Positions 20,584 through 30,091 are shown, counted from the stretch's first letter. The stretch: 64,000 nt of DNA from Polaribacter sp. SA4-10 (GCF_002163835.1 NZ_CP019331.1:1364001-1428000); one strand, 5' to 3'. Translations and numbers: made by a program. Notes: a model not told the origin generated them from the letters alone.

Positions 20584-21225
20584 TTAATTAGAAGCTAAAT
20601 ATGCTGCTGTACCTTTTGCATTAGGTTGCATCGCTGTTTTACCTTCTTCCCAATTTGCTGGACAAACTTCACCATGAGATTGTACATGAGAATACGCATC
20701 AATTAAACGCATAAATTCATTTACATTTCTACCAACTGGCATATGATTAACTCCTTCATGAAAAACAGTTCCTTCTTCATCAATTAAGTAAGTTGCTCTG
20801 TAAGTAACATTGTCTCCTTCTACTTGAATCGTTTGTGTTTCTTCATCAAAAGTTTCATTTGTAATATCTAAAATACCTAGAACAGATGATAAATTTCTGT
20901 TACTATCTGCTAAAATTGGGTAAGTAACACCTTCTATTCCTCCGTTATCTTTTGAAGTACTTAACCAAGCAAAATGCACTTCTGGAGTATCACAAGATGC
21001 ACCAATAACAATTGTATTTCTTTTTTCAAACTCTCCTAAAGCTGCTTGAAAAGCGTGTAGTTCTGTTGGACAAACAAAAGTAAAATCTTTTGGGTACCAA
21101 AATAATAATACTTTTTTGTTGTTATTTTTTGCTTCTTCTAAAATATTTAATTTAAAAGTGTCTCCCATTTCATTCATTGCATCAACGCTTAAATTTGGGA
21201 ATGTTTTACCTACTAATGTAGCCAT
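20584..21225 (-). CDS. Typical 2-Cys peroxiredoxin (AhpC/Prx1 type)
   Basis: 213 aa. The peroxidatic Cys lies in DFTFVCPTELHAF (about residues 46-58) with the conserved Pro, Thr and a later Arg (NRNLSSVLG); the resolving Cys lies in EVCPANWEEGK near residue 190. It reduces hydrogen peroxide and organic peroxides in the cytosol, reduced in turn by thioredoxin. No AhpF is nearby, while a thioredoxin follows in the operon. A TATATTTG -7 box lies about 40 bases upstream. Confidence 0.95.
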   Translation of the reverse strand: MATLVGKTFPNLSVDAMNEMGDTFKLNILEEAKNNNKKVLLFWYPKDFTFVCPTELHAFQAALGEFEKRNTIVIGASCDTPEVHFAWLSTSKDNGGIEGVTYPILADSNRNLSSVLGILDITNETFDEETQTIQVEGDNVTYRATYLIDEEGTVFHEGVNHMPVGRNVNEFMRLIDAYSHVQSHGEVCPANWEEGKTAMQPNAKGTAAYLASN

Positions 21226-21264
21226 ATTATAATTTTATTTTAATTAATATTTATTTTCAAGTAG

Positions 21265-21272
21265 CAAATATA
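21265..21272 (-). promoter_or_regulatory. Possible -7 box of the peroxiredoxin operon
   Basis: On the minus strand the sequence reads TATATTTG, a perfect TAnnTTTG, 40 bases ahead of the peroxiredoxin ATG. No TTG is found at the standard distance, so an activator may be needed. It sits just past the terminator of the preceding regulator gene. Confidence 0.4.
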
Positions 21273-21296
21273 TAATCATAAAAGACATTAAAATAA

Positions 21297-21336
21297 AAAA
21301 GTTGATGCAAACTTTTTATGTTTGTATCAACTTTTC
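21297..21336 (-). terminator. Intrinsic terminator after the sigma-54-type regulator
   Basis: On the minus strand, AAGTTGATACAAAC pairs with GTTTGCATCAACTT (one wobble) around a 7-base loop and is followed by a T-run. It lies 33 bases beyond the regulator stop at 21369 and separates that gene from the peroxiredoxin promoter. Confidence 0.8.
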
Positions 21337-21368
21337 TTATAGTTATTGTAATTAAAAATAGATTCTAT

Positions 21369-22532
21369 TTATTTCCCGGCAAAAAGTTTTATATCATTTG
21401 CAGAAACTTCTTTCTCTCCTAGAATCATTAAACGCTCTATTACATTACGTAATTCACGTATATTACCTGTCCAATCATATTCTTGTAATAGTTTAATTGC
21501 TTCTGATGAAAATCCTTTTCTTGGAGTTCCGTGTTCTTCTGATATTTTAGTAGTAAAAAAGTCTACTAATAAAGGGATGTCTTCTCTCCTTTCATTTAAC
21601 GCAGGAACATTAATTAAAATAACGGCTAATCTGTGGTATAAATCTTCTCTAAACCTACCTTCTGCTATTTCTTTTTTTAAATCTTTATTAGTAGCTGCTA
21701 TTACTCTAACATTTACTTTTATATCTCTATCAGAACCAACTCTAGAAATACTACTTTCTTGTAAAGCACGTAAAACTTTTGCTTGAGCAGACAAACTCAT
21801 GTCTCCAATTTCATCTAAAAAGATTGTACCTCCATTTGCCGCTTCAAACTTTCCTGCTCTGTCTTTATTTGCTCCTGTAAAAGAACCTTTTACATGACCA
21901 AACAATTCACTTTCTATTAATTCTGAAGGAATTGCAGCACAATTTACTTCAATCATTGGCGCTTTTACTCTATCAGATTTTTCATGTAGCCAGTGAGCAA
22001 CTAATTCTTTTCCTGTTCCATTTGGACCTGTAATTAAAACTCTTGCATCTGTTGCAGCAACTTTTTCTATGATATCTTTTATATGAGAAATAGCAGCACT
22101 CTCACCAATCATTTCATAGTTTTTGCTAACCTTTTTCTTTAGTCTTTTATTTTCTACAACTAACACTTTGTTTTCTAAAGCATTTCTAACGGTATTTAAA
22201 AGTCGATTTAAATCTGGCGGTTTAGAAATATAATCAAATGCTCCTAAGCGCATCGTATTAACTGCTGTATCTAAATCTCCATGGCCAGAAATCATTACTA
22301 TTGGAATTTCTGGTTTTATTTTTTTTGCTTTTTCTAATACCTCAACACCATCCATTTTCGGCATTTTAATATCGCATAAAACCAAATCATAATCGTTGTT
22401 TTTTATCATTTCAATCCCTAACAAACCATCTTCTGCTTCTTCTACATTATAGGCATCATTTTCTTCTGAAATAATTTTTTTTAAAACTCTTCTAATAGCA
22501 GCTTCATCTTCTATGATTAAGATTTTTGACAT
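21369..22532 (-). CDS. NtrC-like sigma-54 response regulator without DNA-binding domain
   Basis: 387 aa. Receiver domain residues ~1-120: IIEDEAAIRR start, phospho-acceptor Asp in CDIKMPKMDGVEVL (near 53), Lys in YISKPPDL. Central AAA+ domain ~140-365: Walker A ITGPNGTGKEL, GAFTGA loop as GSFTGA (sigma-54 contact), Walker B GGTIFLDEIGD and arginine finger region REDLYHRL. The protein ends soon after the AAA+ lid (VIERLMILGEKEVSANDIKLFAGK region), with no Fis-type helix-turn-helix. It should activate sigma-54 polymerase from solution, without sequence-specific binding. No partner kinase is adjacent. Confidence 0.92.
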   Translation of the reverse strand: MSKILIIEDEAAIRRVLKKIISEENDAYNVEEAEDGLLGIEMIKNNDYDLVLCDIKMPKMDGVEVLEKAKKIKPEIPIVMISGHGDLDTAVNTMRLGAFDYISKPPDLNRLLNTVRNALENKVLVVENKRLKKKVSKNYEMIGESAAISHIKDIIEKVAATDARVLITGPNGTGKELVAHWLHEKSDRVKAPMIEVNCAAIPSELIESELFGHVKGSFTGANKDRAGKFEAANGGTIFLDEIGDMSLSAQAKVLRALQESSISRVGSDRDIKVNVRVIAATNKDLKKEIAEGRFREDLYHRLAVILINVPALNERREDIPLLVDFFTTKISEEHGTPRKGFSSEAIKLLQEYDWTGNIRELRNVIERLMILGEKEVSANDIKLFAGK

Positions 22533-22614
22533 CTTTTATGTTTTTTGAAAAATTATTGTTTATTATTTTCTTTATCTATTTTATTTAATCGGATGTTTTT
22601 TCTGAATATTTCTT

Positions 22615-23481
22615 TTAATCAGCACTATTAAAAATATGAACATCTCTTTGAGGAAATGGAATTGTTACATTATTTTCTCTAAACATTCTATCAATTTCAA
22701 AACGAATATCACTTTGAGTAAAGCGCGCTTCAAAACTATTATTTAGTGTAAAAACTAAACGAAAATTTAACGAACTATCTCCAAACTCTGTAAATAAAAC
22801 GGTTGGTTTTGGATACTCTAAAACCGTGTTATTTGTATTTGCTATATCTAATAATATTTTTTTTACAAGCTGAATATCGCTACCATAAGCCACACCAACA
22901 TTTACTACTTCTCTTGTTTGTGTTCCGTTTTCTGTCCAATTGTATAGAATATTTGTTAAGTACAAATGATTAGGAATAATCAAAACTTTATTATCTATAG
23001 TCACTGCTCTAGTAGTTCTTAATCTAATATCTATAACTCTACCTACTTTACCTTCTAACTCAATAATATCTCCAACATGAACAGATTGATCTACTAAAAT
23101 AAAAATTCCAGAAATAATGTCTTGAAACAACGTTTGTAATGCTAAACCAACACCAATTAAAAGTGCTGCAGATGCTGCAAAAACCGTAGTCACATTTACT
23201 CCAGAAGAATGTAAAGTAACCAAGAAAATAATTACATATACCAACCACTTTAAATAACTAAAAACGGCGCCAAATTTTTGTTTATCATTTTCAGGCAATT
23301 TTCTAGTGACAATTTTTCTAATAAATTTTAAAACAAATGAAGCAATAATAAGTGCTACAATTACAACAAAAACTGTCTTTATAGAAACACTTACCTTATC
23401 ACTAAATGTAAAAGTATACCCTAAAAAATCCTTAATTTGATCAAGAATATCTTCCTTGACTTCATATACTACATTTTGCAT
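22615..23481 (-). CDS. MscS-type mechanosensitive channel
   Basis: 288 aa. Three N-terminal helices, the third pore-lining one being rich in Ala/Gly (VTTVFAASAALLIGVGLALQ), followed by FQDIISGIFILVDQSVHVGD and the beta domain (GRVIDIRLRTTRAVTIDNKV, then IIPNHLYLTNILYNWT). This is a small-conductance inner-membrane channel that releases solutes on hypo-osmotic shock. It starts 5 bases after the ABC permease stop, so it is probably cotranscribed with the exporter genes. Confidence 0.93.
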   Translation of the reverse strand: MQNVVYEVKEDILDQIKDFLGYTFTFSDKVSVSIKTVFVVIVALIIASFVLKFIRKIVTRKLPENDKQKFGAVFSYLKWLVYVIIFLVTLHSSGVNVTTVFAASAALLIGVGLALQTLFQDIISGIFILVDQSVHVGDIIELEGKVGRVIDIRLRTTRAVTIDNKVLIIPNHLYLTNILYNWTENGTQTREVVNVGVAYGSDIQLVKKILLDIANTNNTVLEYPKPTVLFTEFGDSSLNFRLVFTLNNSFEARFTQSDIRFEIDRMFRENNVTIPFPQRDVHIFNSAD

Positions 23482-23486
23482 TTAAT

Positions 23487-24806
23487 TTAATATTTTAACC
23501 ATTTATACAAGTCTTTATAGGTAGGCTTTTTACCATACATTAAGATACCAACTCTGTAAACTTTAGCTGCTAACCAAACCATAAACACAAAGGTAACCAA
23601 TAATAACGCCATTGATATTGCCAATTCATACCAAGAAACACCAAAAGGAACTCTCATTAACATTACAATTGGACTTGTAAACGGAATATGAGAAAACAGC
23701 ACTGCAATTGAACCATGAGGATCATTTATAACAGTTGCAAAACCAACATAAACTCCCAAAATTAATGGCAACATAATTGGTAACATAAATTGTTGCGTAT
23801 CAGTTTCATTATCTACTGCAGCACCAACTGCTGCAAAAAGTGAACTGTATAACATAAAACCACCTAAAAAATAAAAGATAAATAAGACAAACATTTTTAA
23901 TAATGGTAATTTTAAAATTTCTAAAATAACTAATTGCATTTTATCTACTCCTGCTGCAGCTTTTATAGCCTCCATTTGCTCTGCTGGCACTTTAGCTGTT
24001 TGCATTTCCACAACATCTACTCCAAATATTGATGAAGCTATAGTTCCAATCACTAATAATAAAATTCCCCAAATAAAGAATTGTAGCAAACCTGCAGAAG
24101 CATTGCCAATAATTTTACCCAACATTAGTTGGAATGGTTTTACTGAAGAGACTATAATCTCAATAATTCTACTTGTTTTTTCTTCTATTACACTTCTCAT
24201 TACTGAAGTTCCATAAATCATTACAAACATCATTAATAAGTAACCTGCAATTGCACCAACTCCTATTTTTAGTCCGTTTATCAATTTTGAGGATTCCTCT
24301 CCAGAAAAGTTAAACATCTTTATATCACTTGCTATTTTAGATGCTTTTATTTTTTCTAAATCAATACCAAAATTATTTAATTTTTCATTTCTAATTTTTG
24401 TCTCAATTTTATTTTCTAAAGAACTCATCACAGACATTCCAGGAGAATCTTTAGAGTAAAACTCTATAGACTTAGCCAACAATTCTAAACTGTCATTTTT
24501 AGGAATATATAGCACTCCATAATAACTACCATCTTCTACTTTCTTTTTAGTTTCTTCTATTCCTAAAGCTGTATAATCTGAATAATGAATAGATTTTGTG
24601 TCTTTAAAATCGTCTTTTGTAAATAATTCAGAATTATCTACATAAACGATATTCTTTATTTTTTCATCATTTTTTTCCATTAAGAAAAAAACCAAAGCTC
24701 CCATACCAACCATTAGTAACGGACTTAAAAAAGTCATCATTATAAATGATTTGTTTCTAACTTTTGCAATAAATTCTCTATGTATAATTAATTTTAACTT
24801 ACTCAT
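23487..24806 (-). CDS. ABC-2 type transporter permease (NatB-like)
   Basis: 439 aa. An N-terminal helix (KSFIMMTFLSPLLMVGMGALV) is followed by a ~150-residue extracytoplasmic domain (NIVYVDNSELFTKDDFKDTK onward) and then five or six helices (YGTSVMRSVIEEKTSRIIEI marks the ABC-2 core). The architecture is that of NatB/ABC-2 permeases with a large periplasmic loop. It works with the ATPase encoded 4 bases upstream to export an unknown substrate; sodium is one possibility. Confidence 0.9.
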   Translation of the reverse strand: MSKLKLIIHREFIAKVRNKSFIMMTFLSPLLMVGMGALVFFLMEKNDEKIKNIVYVDNSELFTKDDFKDTKSIHYSDYTALGIEETKKKVEDGSYYGVLYIPKNDSLELLAKSIEFYSKDSPGMSVMSSLENKIETKIRNEKLNNFGIDLEKIKASKIASDIKMFNFSGEESSKLINGLKIGVGAIAGYLLMMFVMIYGTSVMRSVIEEKTSRIIEIIVSSVKPFQLMLGKIIGNASAGLLQFFIWGILLLVIGTIASSIFGVDVVEMQTAKVPAEQMEAIKAAAGVDKMQLVILEILKLPLLKMFVLFIFYFLGGFMLYSSLFAAVGAAVDNETDTQQFMLPIMLPLILGVYVGFATVINDPHGSIAVLFSHIPFTSPIVMLMRVPFGVSWYELAISMALLLVTFVFMVWLAAKVYRVGILMYGKKPTYKDLYKWLKY

Positions 24807-24810
24807 CTTT

Positions 24811-25740
24811 TTAATTATTTTTATTTACTGCTTGAATAAAAATTTCATTCGCATCAGGAATTAATTCTACAAAATGCTCTACTTGACCTTGATTACTTAA
24901 AAAGGATAATAGTTCATTTGAAGATTGATTTTTTGTAAGTTTTATATTTAATCTTAACCCTTTATCTAACATTTTAAAATCTGCAGGAAAAACATCAAAA
25001 TGCTCTCTTAGTATTGCTTCTACTCCTTTTGGGTTTGAAGTTTCTAGGCCAACCTGAAATGTATTTGTTCTAAACTGACGTTTAATGTCATCTAGTTTTC
25101 CATCTAAAATTTTATTAGATTTATCTATCAAAGCAATTTCATCACACATTTCTTCAACAGATTCCATTCTATGTGTTGAAAAAATTACGGTTGCTCCTTC
25201 ATCTCTTAATTGTAAAATTTCTTTTGCTATTAACTGTGCATTTATTGGATCGAACCCAGAAAAAGGTTCATCAAAAATTAATAACTTAGGATTGTGCATT
25301 ACAGTAACAATAAACTGTACTTTTTGCGCCATTCCTTTAGAAAGTTCTTCTATCTTTTTATCCCACCAAGCAGAAATGTCAAATTTATCAAACCAATATT
25401 TTAATCGTTTTTTAGCTTCACTTTTAGACAACCCTTTTAACTGTGCTAAATACAATGCTTGCTCACCAACTTTCATGCTTTTATACAAACCACGTTCTTC
25501 TGGTAAATACCCAATTTGTGCTGTATGTTTTGGTGCTAATGCCTCTCCATCTAATATAACAGTACCACTATCTGGCATTGTAATTTGATTTATAATTCTA
25601 ATTAACGATGTTTTCCCTGCTCCGTTTGGTCCTAATAAGCCAAAAACACTTCCTTTTGGTATATGAATGGAAACATCATTTAATGCTGTGAAATCCCCAT
25701 ATTTTTTTACAACATTGTTAATTTCTAATAAATTGTTCAT
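24811..25740 (-). CDS. ABC transporter ATP-binding protein (NatA-like)
   Basis: 309 aa. Walker A GLLGPNGAGKTS (about residues 34-45), Q-loop IGYLPEERGLY, signature LSKGMAQKVQFI (standing for LSGGQ), Walker B LLIFDEPFSGFDP, switch His in STHRMES. A ~75-residue C-terminal extension follows, as in NatA/DUF4162-type ATPases. It is the first gene of an ATPase-permease-MscS operon, divergent from the MarR regulator. A minus-strand TAAGTTTG at 25778-25785 could be its -7 box. Confidence 0.95.
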   Translation of the reverse strand: MNNLLEINNVVKKYGDFTALNDVSIHIPKGSVFGLLGPNGAGKTSLIRIINQITMPDSGTVILDGEALAPKHTAQIGYLPEERGLYKSMKVGEQALYLAQLKGLSKSEAKKRLKYWFDKFDISAWWDKKIEELSKGMAQKVQFIVTVMHNPKLLIFDEPFSGFDPINAQLIAKEILQLRDEGATVIFSTHRMESVEEMCDEIALIDKSNKILDGKLDDIKRQFRTNTFQVGLETSNPKGVEAILREHFDVFPADFKMLDKGLRLNIKLTKNQSSNELLSFLSNQGQVEHFVELIPDANEIFIQAVNKNN

Positions 25741-25852
25741 TGCTATTTATCGTTTTTCTGAAAGCCTATTTTTATTACAAACTTACATATTTTATAGGTA
25801 TTAGTATAAAAAACTAACAAAACGTTACAGTATGCGTTATGTTAAAATTTAC

Positions 25853-25864
25853 TATGCACGCATA
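25853..25864. promoter_or_regulatory. Operator candidate 1, TATGC-AC-GCATA palindrome
   Basis: TATGCACGCATA is a palindrome of TATGC/GCATA around two bases, preceded by TTTAC. The same 5-base context and palindrome recur 29 bases downstream with the spacer GT. A related half-site TATGCGTTATG lies at 25831-25841. MarR dimers bind such short palindromes; the sites sit immediately upstream of a MarR gene. Confidence 0.65.
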
Positions 25865-25881
25865 ACTTTTTTGCAATTTAC

Positions 25882-25893
25882 TATGCGTGCATA
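25882..25893. promoter_or_regulatory. Operator candidate 2, TATGC-GT-GCATA palindrome
   Basis: TATGCGTGCATA, the exact reverse complement of operator candidate 1, also preceded by TTTAC. It falls where the -33 element of the MarR promoter would be, so a bound repressor would block polymerase. Confidence 0.65.
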
Positions 25894-25904
25894 ATAAATT
25901 TTTA

Positions 25905-25912
25905 TATATTTG
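25905..25912 (+). promoter_or_regulatory. -7 box (TATATTTG) directly before the MarR start codon
   Basis: A perfect TAnnTTTG ends 5 bases before the ATG at 25918. With the usual distance from this box to the start of transcription, the mRNA would begin at or within a few bases of the ATG (leaderless). No TTG at -33; operator candidate 2 occupies that place. Confidence 0.4.
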
Positions 25913-25917
25913 TGGCA

Positions 25918-26376
25918 ATGGAAAAATTAAAATCAATAGATCATGAACTTAGAGCAACATGGCAAGCTGTTGCAAAAGTTTATAATGAAAGGGCTGCAAA
26001 GCATGATAGTACAATGGCTACAGCTTTTGTTTTATTAAATATTGATAAACAAAAAGGAACTCCTTCTACAGCTTTAGGTCCATTAATGGGAATGGAACCT
26101 ACAAGTCTTTCTAGAATTTTAAAAACGATGGAAGATAAAGGCGCTATTTCTAGAGAGAAAAACCCTGATGATGGCAGAAGTGTTATCATAAAACTAACAG
26201 AATATGGCAAAGAAATGCGCAAAATTTCTAAAGGTCATGTAATACAGTTTAACGATACCGTAAGAAAAAACGTTTCTGAAAAAGACTTAGAAGGTTTCTT
26301 TAAAGTAACAACAACAATTAATAAATTGATTGCAGAGAGAGATATTTATGAAAATATCAATAATAAAGCAGTATAA
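25918..26376 (+). CDS. MarR-family transcriptional regulator
   Basis: 152 aa. Winged helix-turn-helix in the middle: TALGPLMGMEPTSLSRILKT as recognition region, then MEDKGAISREKNPDDGRSVI with the Asp-x-Arg wing typical of MarR. I start at ATG 25918 (MEKLKSIDHELRATWQAV); a GTG two codons upstream overlaps the -7 box. It lies 14 bases ahead of the beta-oxidation operon and behind two palindromic operators, so it probably represses itself and the fad genes, with an acyl-CoA or fatty acid as ligand. Ligand and target are inference. Confidence 0.9.
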   Translation: MEKLKSIDHELRATWQAVAKVYNERAAKHDSTMATAFVLLNIDKQKGTPSTALGPLMGMEPTSLSRILKTMEDKGAISREKNPDDGRSVIIKLTEYGKEMRKISKGHVIQFNDTVRKNVSEKDLEGFFKVTTTINKLIAERDIYENINNKAV

Positions 26377-26390
26377 AACAAATAAGACTA

Positions 26391-28796
26391 ATGACTAGAA
26401 GAATTAAAAAAGTAGCAATAGTTGGCTCTGGAATAATGGGAAGCGGAATTGCATGTCATTTTGCCAACATTGGCGTAGAAGTTCTTTTATTGGACATTGT
26501 TCCAAGAGAATTAAATGACAAAGAAAAAGCAAAAGGATTAACATTAGAAGACAAAGTTGTACGTAATCGTTTAGTAAATGATGCTTTAACAACTTCTCTA
26601 AAATCGAAACCTTCTCCTATTTATAATCAAAAATTTGCAAACAGAATTACTACGGGTAATATTGATGATGATTTGCATTTGATTAAAAATGTAGATTGGG
26701 TAATGGAGGTTGTTGTAGAACGCTTGGATATTAAAAAATCTGTTTTTGAAAAAATTGAAAAGTTTAGAACTCCAGGTACTTTAATTACTTCAAACACTTC
26801 AGGGATTCCTATCAAGTTTATGAATGAAGGCAGAAGTGAAGATTTCCAAAAACATTTTGCAGTTACTCACTTTTTTAATCCTCCTAGATATTTAAAATTA
26901 TTTGAAGTTGTTCCAGGGCCTAACTGTAAAGAAGAAGTTACAGATTTTTTAATGATGTATGGTGATAAATTCTTAGGAAAAACAGCTGTTTTAGCAAAAG
27001 ATACACCTGCATTTATTGGAAATAGAATTGGAATTTTTGGAATTATGAGTTTATTCCATGTTGTAAAGGAAATGGGATTAACAGTTGAGGAAGTAGATAA
27101 ATTAACAGGACCTGTTATTGGTCGTCCTAAATCTGCAACATTTAGAACTATTGATGTTGTTGGTTTAGATACTTTAGTACATACAGCGAATGGCGTAAAA
27201 GACAATTGCCCAGAAGATGAAATGAGAGAGCAGTTTGTAATTCCTGATTTTGTGAACCATATGATGGACCACAAAATGTTAGGAAGTAAAACTGGCAAAG
27301 GTTTTTACAAAATGACAAAAGATGCTAGTGGTAAAAGAAATATCTTAACATTAGACTTAAATACATTAGAATACAGAGAGAAAAAATCAGCAAAATTTGC
27401 AACCTTAGAATTAACAAAAACAATAGATAATGTTGCTGACAGATTTAAAGTTTTAGTTGCAGGAAAAGATAAAGCTGGGGAATTTTACAGAAAATCTTTT
27501 GCAGCAATGTTTGCATACGTTCAAAATAGAATTCCAGAAATTTCTGACGAATTGTACAGAATTGATGATGGTTTAAGAGCAGGTTTTGGTTGGGAACATG
27601 GACCTTTTCAAATTTGGGATGCCATTGGTGTTGCCAAAGGTGTTGAAATTATGAAAGCTGAAGGACATACAATTGCTCCTTGGGTTTCTGAAATGTTGCT
27701 AAATAATAACGATTCTTTTTACTCAGTAAAAAATGGAGCCACTTATTATTATGACATTCCATCTAAATCTCAAGTAAAAAAACCGGGTCAAGATTCATTT
27801 ATCATTTTAGATAATATTAGAAAAACAAGCGAAGTTTGGAAAAACTCTGGTGTTGTAATTGAAGATATTGGCGACGGAATTTTAAACTTAGAGTTCCAAT
27901 CTAAAATGAATACAATTGGTGGCGATGTTTTAGCAGGATTAAACAAAGCAATTGATTTGGCAGAAAAAGACTTTCAAGGTCTCGTTGTTGGTAATCAAGC
28001 TGCTAATTTTTCTGTTGGTGCTAATATTGGTATGATTTTTATGATGGCGGTAGAGCAAGAATATGATGAATTGAATATGGCAATTAAGTATTTCCAAGAT
28101 TCAATGATGCGTATGCGCTATTCATCTATACCAACAATTTCTGCTCCTCATGGAATGGCTTTAGGTGGTGGATGTGAAATTTCTTTACATGCTGATAAAG
28201 TTGTTGCTGCTGCAGAAACATATATGGGATTAGTAGAATTTGGAGTTGGTGTAATTCCTGGTGGTGGTGGTTCTAAAGAAATGGCTTTAAGAGCATCAGA
28301 CATTTTTCATAAAGGAGATGTTGAGCTTAACATTTTACAAGAAAACTTCTTAACTATTGGTATGGCAAAAGTATCTACTTCTGCTTATGAAGCATTTGAT
28401 TTAGGCTTGCTTCAAAAAGGAAAAGATATTGTTGTTGTAAACAAAGAAAGACAAATTGCTACTGCAAAAGCACATGCCAAATTAATGGCAGAAAGTGGTT
28501 ACACACAACCTGTAAAACGTAACGACGTAAAAATATTAGGTAAGCAAGCTTTAGGTATGTTCTTAGTAGGAACAGATTCTATGGAGCATTCTAAATATAT
28601 TTCTGAACACGATCAAAAAATAGCCAATAAGTTAGCTTATGTAATGGCTGGTGGAGATTTATCTGAACCAACAATGGTTTCAGAACAGTATTTACTAGAT
28701 CTTGAAAGAGAAGCGTTTTTATCACTTTGTACAGAACGTAAAACGTTAGAGAGAATTCAACATATGTTAAAAACGGGTAAACCTTTAAGAAATTAG
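26391..28796 (+). CDS. fadN: 3-hydroxyacyl-CoA dehydrogenase / enoyl-CoA hydratase (FadN type)
   Basis: 801 aa bifunctional beta-oxidation enzyme. The NAD-binding Rossmann motif VAIVGSGIMGSGIACHFANIG lies at the N-terminus (residues ~8-28), followed by the HCDH core (SNTSGIP, THFFNPPRYLKL). The crotonase domain comes last: GMALGGGCEISLHADKV oxyanion-hole region and GLVEFGVGVIPGGGGSKE with the catalytic Glu region (~residues 585-640). This domain order is that of Bacillus FadN and opposite to FadB/FadJ. Followed by thiolase and acyl-CoA dehydrogenase, the same content as the Bacillus fadNAE operon. Confidence 0.93.
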   Translation: MTRRIKKVAIVGSGIMGSGIACHFANIGVEVLLLDIVPRELNDKEKAKGLTLEDKVVRNRLVNDALTTSLKSKPSPIYNQKFANRITTGNIDDDLHLIKNVDWVMEVVVERLDIKKSVFEKIEKFRTPGTLITSNTSGIPIKFMNEGRSEDFQKHFAVTHFFNPPRYLKLFEVVPGPNCKEEVTDFLMMYGDKFLGKTAVLAKDTPAFIGNRIGIFGIMSLFHVVKEMGLTVEEVDKLTGPVIGRPKSATFRTIDVVGLDTLVHTANGVKDNCPEDEMREQFVIPDFVNHMMDHKMLGSKTGKGFYKMTKDASGKRNILTLDLNTLEYREKKSAKFATLELTKTIDNVADRFKVLVAGKDKAGEFYRKSFAAMFAYVQNRIPEISDELYRIDDGLRAGFGWEHGPFQIWDAIGVAKGVEIMKAEGHTIAPWVSEMLLNNNDSFYSVKNGATYYYDIPSKSQVKKPGQDSFIILDNIRKTSEVWKNSGVVIEDIGDGILNLEFQSKMNTIGGDVLAGLNKAIDLAEKDFQGLVVGNQAANFSVGANIGMIFMMAVEQEYDELNMAIKYFQDSMMRMRYSSIPTISAPHGMALGGGCEISLHADKVVAAAETYMGLVEFGVGVIPGGGGSKEMALRASDIFHKGDVELNILQENFLTIGMAKVSTSAYEAFDLGLLQKGKDIVVVNKERQIATAKAHAKLMAESGYTQPVKRNDVKILGKQALGMFLVGTDSMEHSKYISEHDQKIANKLAYVMAGGDLSEPTMVSEQYLLDLEREAFLSLCTERKTLERIQHMLKTGKPLRN

Positions 28797-28874
28797 ATTA
28801 TTAGAATGATAGATTTCTCAATTATTAGCGGTCTACATATCTAAAAATCAAATAATCTAAAAATCAATAAAAAA

Positions 28875-30065
28875 ATGAAAACAGCATATATAGTAAAAGC
28901 ATACAGAACTGCAGTTGCGAAAGCTCCAAAAGGGGTTTTCAGATTTAAAAGAGCAGATGAATTGGGTGCAGAAACCATTCAACATATGATGAAAGAATTA
29001 CCTAATCTAGACGTAAAACGTATAGATGATGTAATTGTAGGAAATGCAATGCCAGAAGGTGCTCAAGGATTAAACATGGCACGTTTTATTTCTCTAATAG
29101 GATTAAATTCTGTGGATGTTCCTGGTGTAACTGTAAATCGTTTTTGTTCTTCAGGACTAGAAACTATTGCAATGGCATCAGCTAAAATTCAAGCAGGAAT
29201 GGCAGATTGTATTATTGCAGGTGGCGCAGAAAGTATGAGTTCTGTTCCTATGACAGGTTTTAAACCAGAATTAAATTACGATACCGTTAAAGCGGGTCAT
29301 GCAGATTATTATTGGGGAATGGGAAATACTGCAGAAGCAGTTGCTAATCAATTTAAGATTTCTAGAGAAGATCAAGATCTGTTTGCATTTAATTCTCATG
29401 AAAAAGCTTTAAGAGCACAAGCTGAAAATCGTTTTCAAGATCAAATTGTTCCTATAGAAGTAGAAGAAACTTATTTAGATGCTAATGGTAAAAAAGCGAA
29501 TAGAAAATACACAGTAACTAAAGATGAAGGTCCAAGAAAAGGAACTTCAACAGCGATACTAAATAAATTACGTCCCGTTTTTGCTGCTGGAGGAAGTGTT
29601 ACTGCAGGTAATTCTTCGCAAATGAGTGATGGTGCTGCTTTTGTTATGGTGATGAGTGAAGAAATGGTAAAAGAATTAAACATAGAGCCTATTGCAAGAG
29701 TTGTAAATTATGCTGCTGCTGGTGTTGAGCCAAGAATTATGGGAATTGGTCCTGTGGCTGCAATTCCTAAAGTTTTAAAACAAGCAGGTTTACAACAAAG
29801 TGATATTGATTTGATTGAATTAAATGAAGCTTTTGCTTCTCAATCTTTAGCTGTTATGCGCGAATTAAATCTAAACCAAGACATTGTAAATGTAAATGGT
29901 GGTGCAATTGCATTAGGACATCCTTTAGGTTGTACAGGTGCAAAATTATCTGTACAATTATTTGATGAAATGCGTAAACGCGATATGAAAAGTAAATACG
30001 GAATGGTAACAATGTGTGTTGGAACAGGACAAGGTGCTGCTGGTATATTTGAATTCCTTAAATAA
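28875..30065 (+). CDS. fadA: Acetyl-CoA C-acyltransferase (3-ketoacyl-CoA thiolase)
   Basis: 396 aa, normal thiolase length. Nucleophilic Cys in [15 protein letters not shown] (about residue 90), catalytic His in [16 protein letters not shown] (about 350) and the second Cys in [12 protein letters not shown] (about 382). It cleaves 3-ketoacyl-CoA to acetyl-CoA and a shortened acyl-CoA. It lies 78 bases after the FadN-type gene and 26 before the acyl-CoA dehydrogenase, completing a beta-oxidation cycle in one operon. Confidence 0.95.
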   Translation: MKTAYIVKAYRTAVAKAPKGVFRFKRADELGAETIQHMMKELPNLDVKRIDDVIVGNAMPEGAQGLNMARFISLIGLNSVDVPGVTVNRFCSSGLETIAMASAKIQAGMADCIIAGGAESMSSVPMTGFKPELNYDTVKAGHADYYWGMGNTAEAVANQFKISREDQDLFAFNSHEKALRAQAENRFQDQIVPIEVEETYLDANGKKANRKYTVTKDEGPRKGTSTAILNKLRPVFAAGGSVTAGNSSQMSDGAAFVMVMSEEMVKELNIEPIARVVNYAAAGVEPRIMGIGPVAAIPKVLKQAGLQQSDIDLIELNEAFASQSLAVMRELNLNQDIVNVNGGAIALGHPLGCTGAKLSVQLFDEMRKRDMKSKYGMVTMCVGTGQGAAGIFEFLK

Positions 30066-30091
30066 TAACAAAAAATTAAAACAAACAAAAA

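Noticed and set aside
25085..25588. 167-codon frame antisense to the ABC ATPase
   Set aside because: Mirror frame of a well-conserved gene; composition (Ser/Ile/Leu-rich) is that of a shadow frame.
26867..27298. 143-codon minus-strand frame inside fadN
   Set aside because: Antisense shadow; fadN itself has full family motifs over this stretch.
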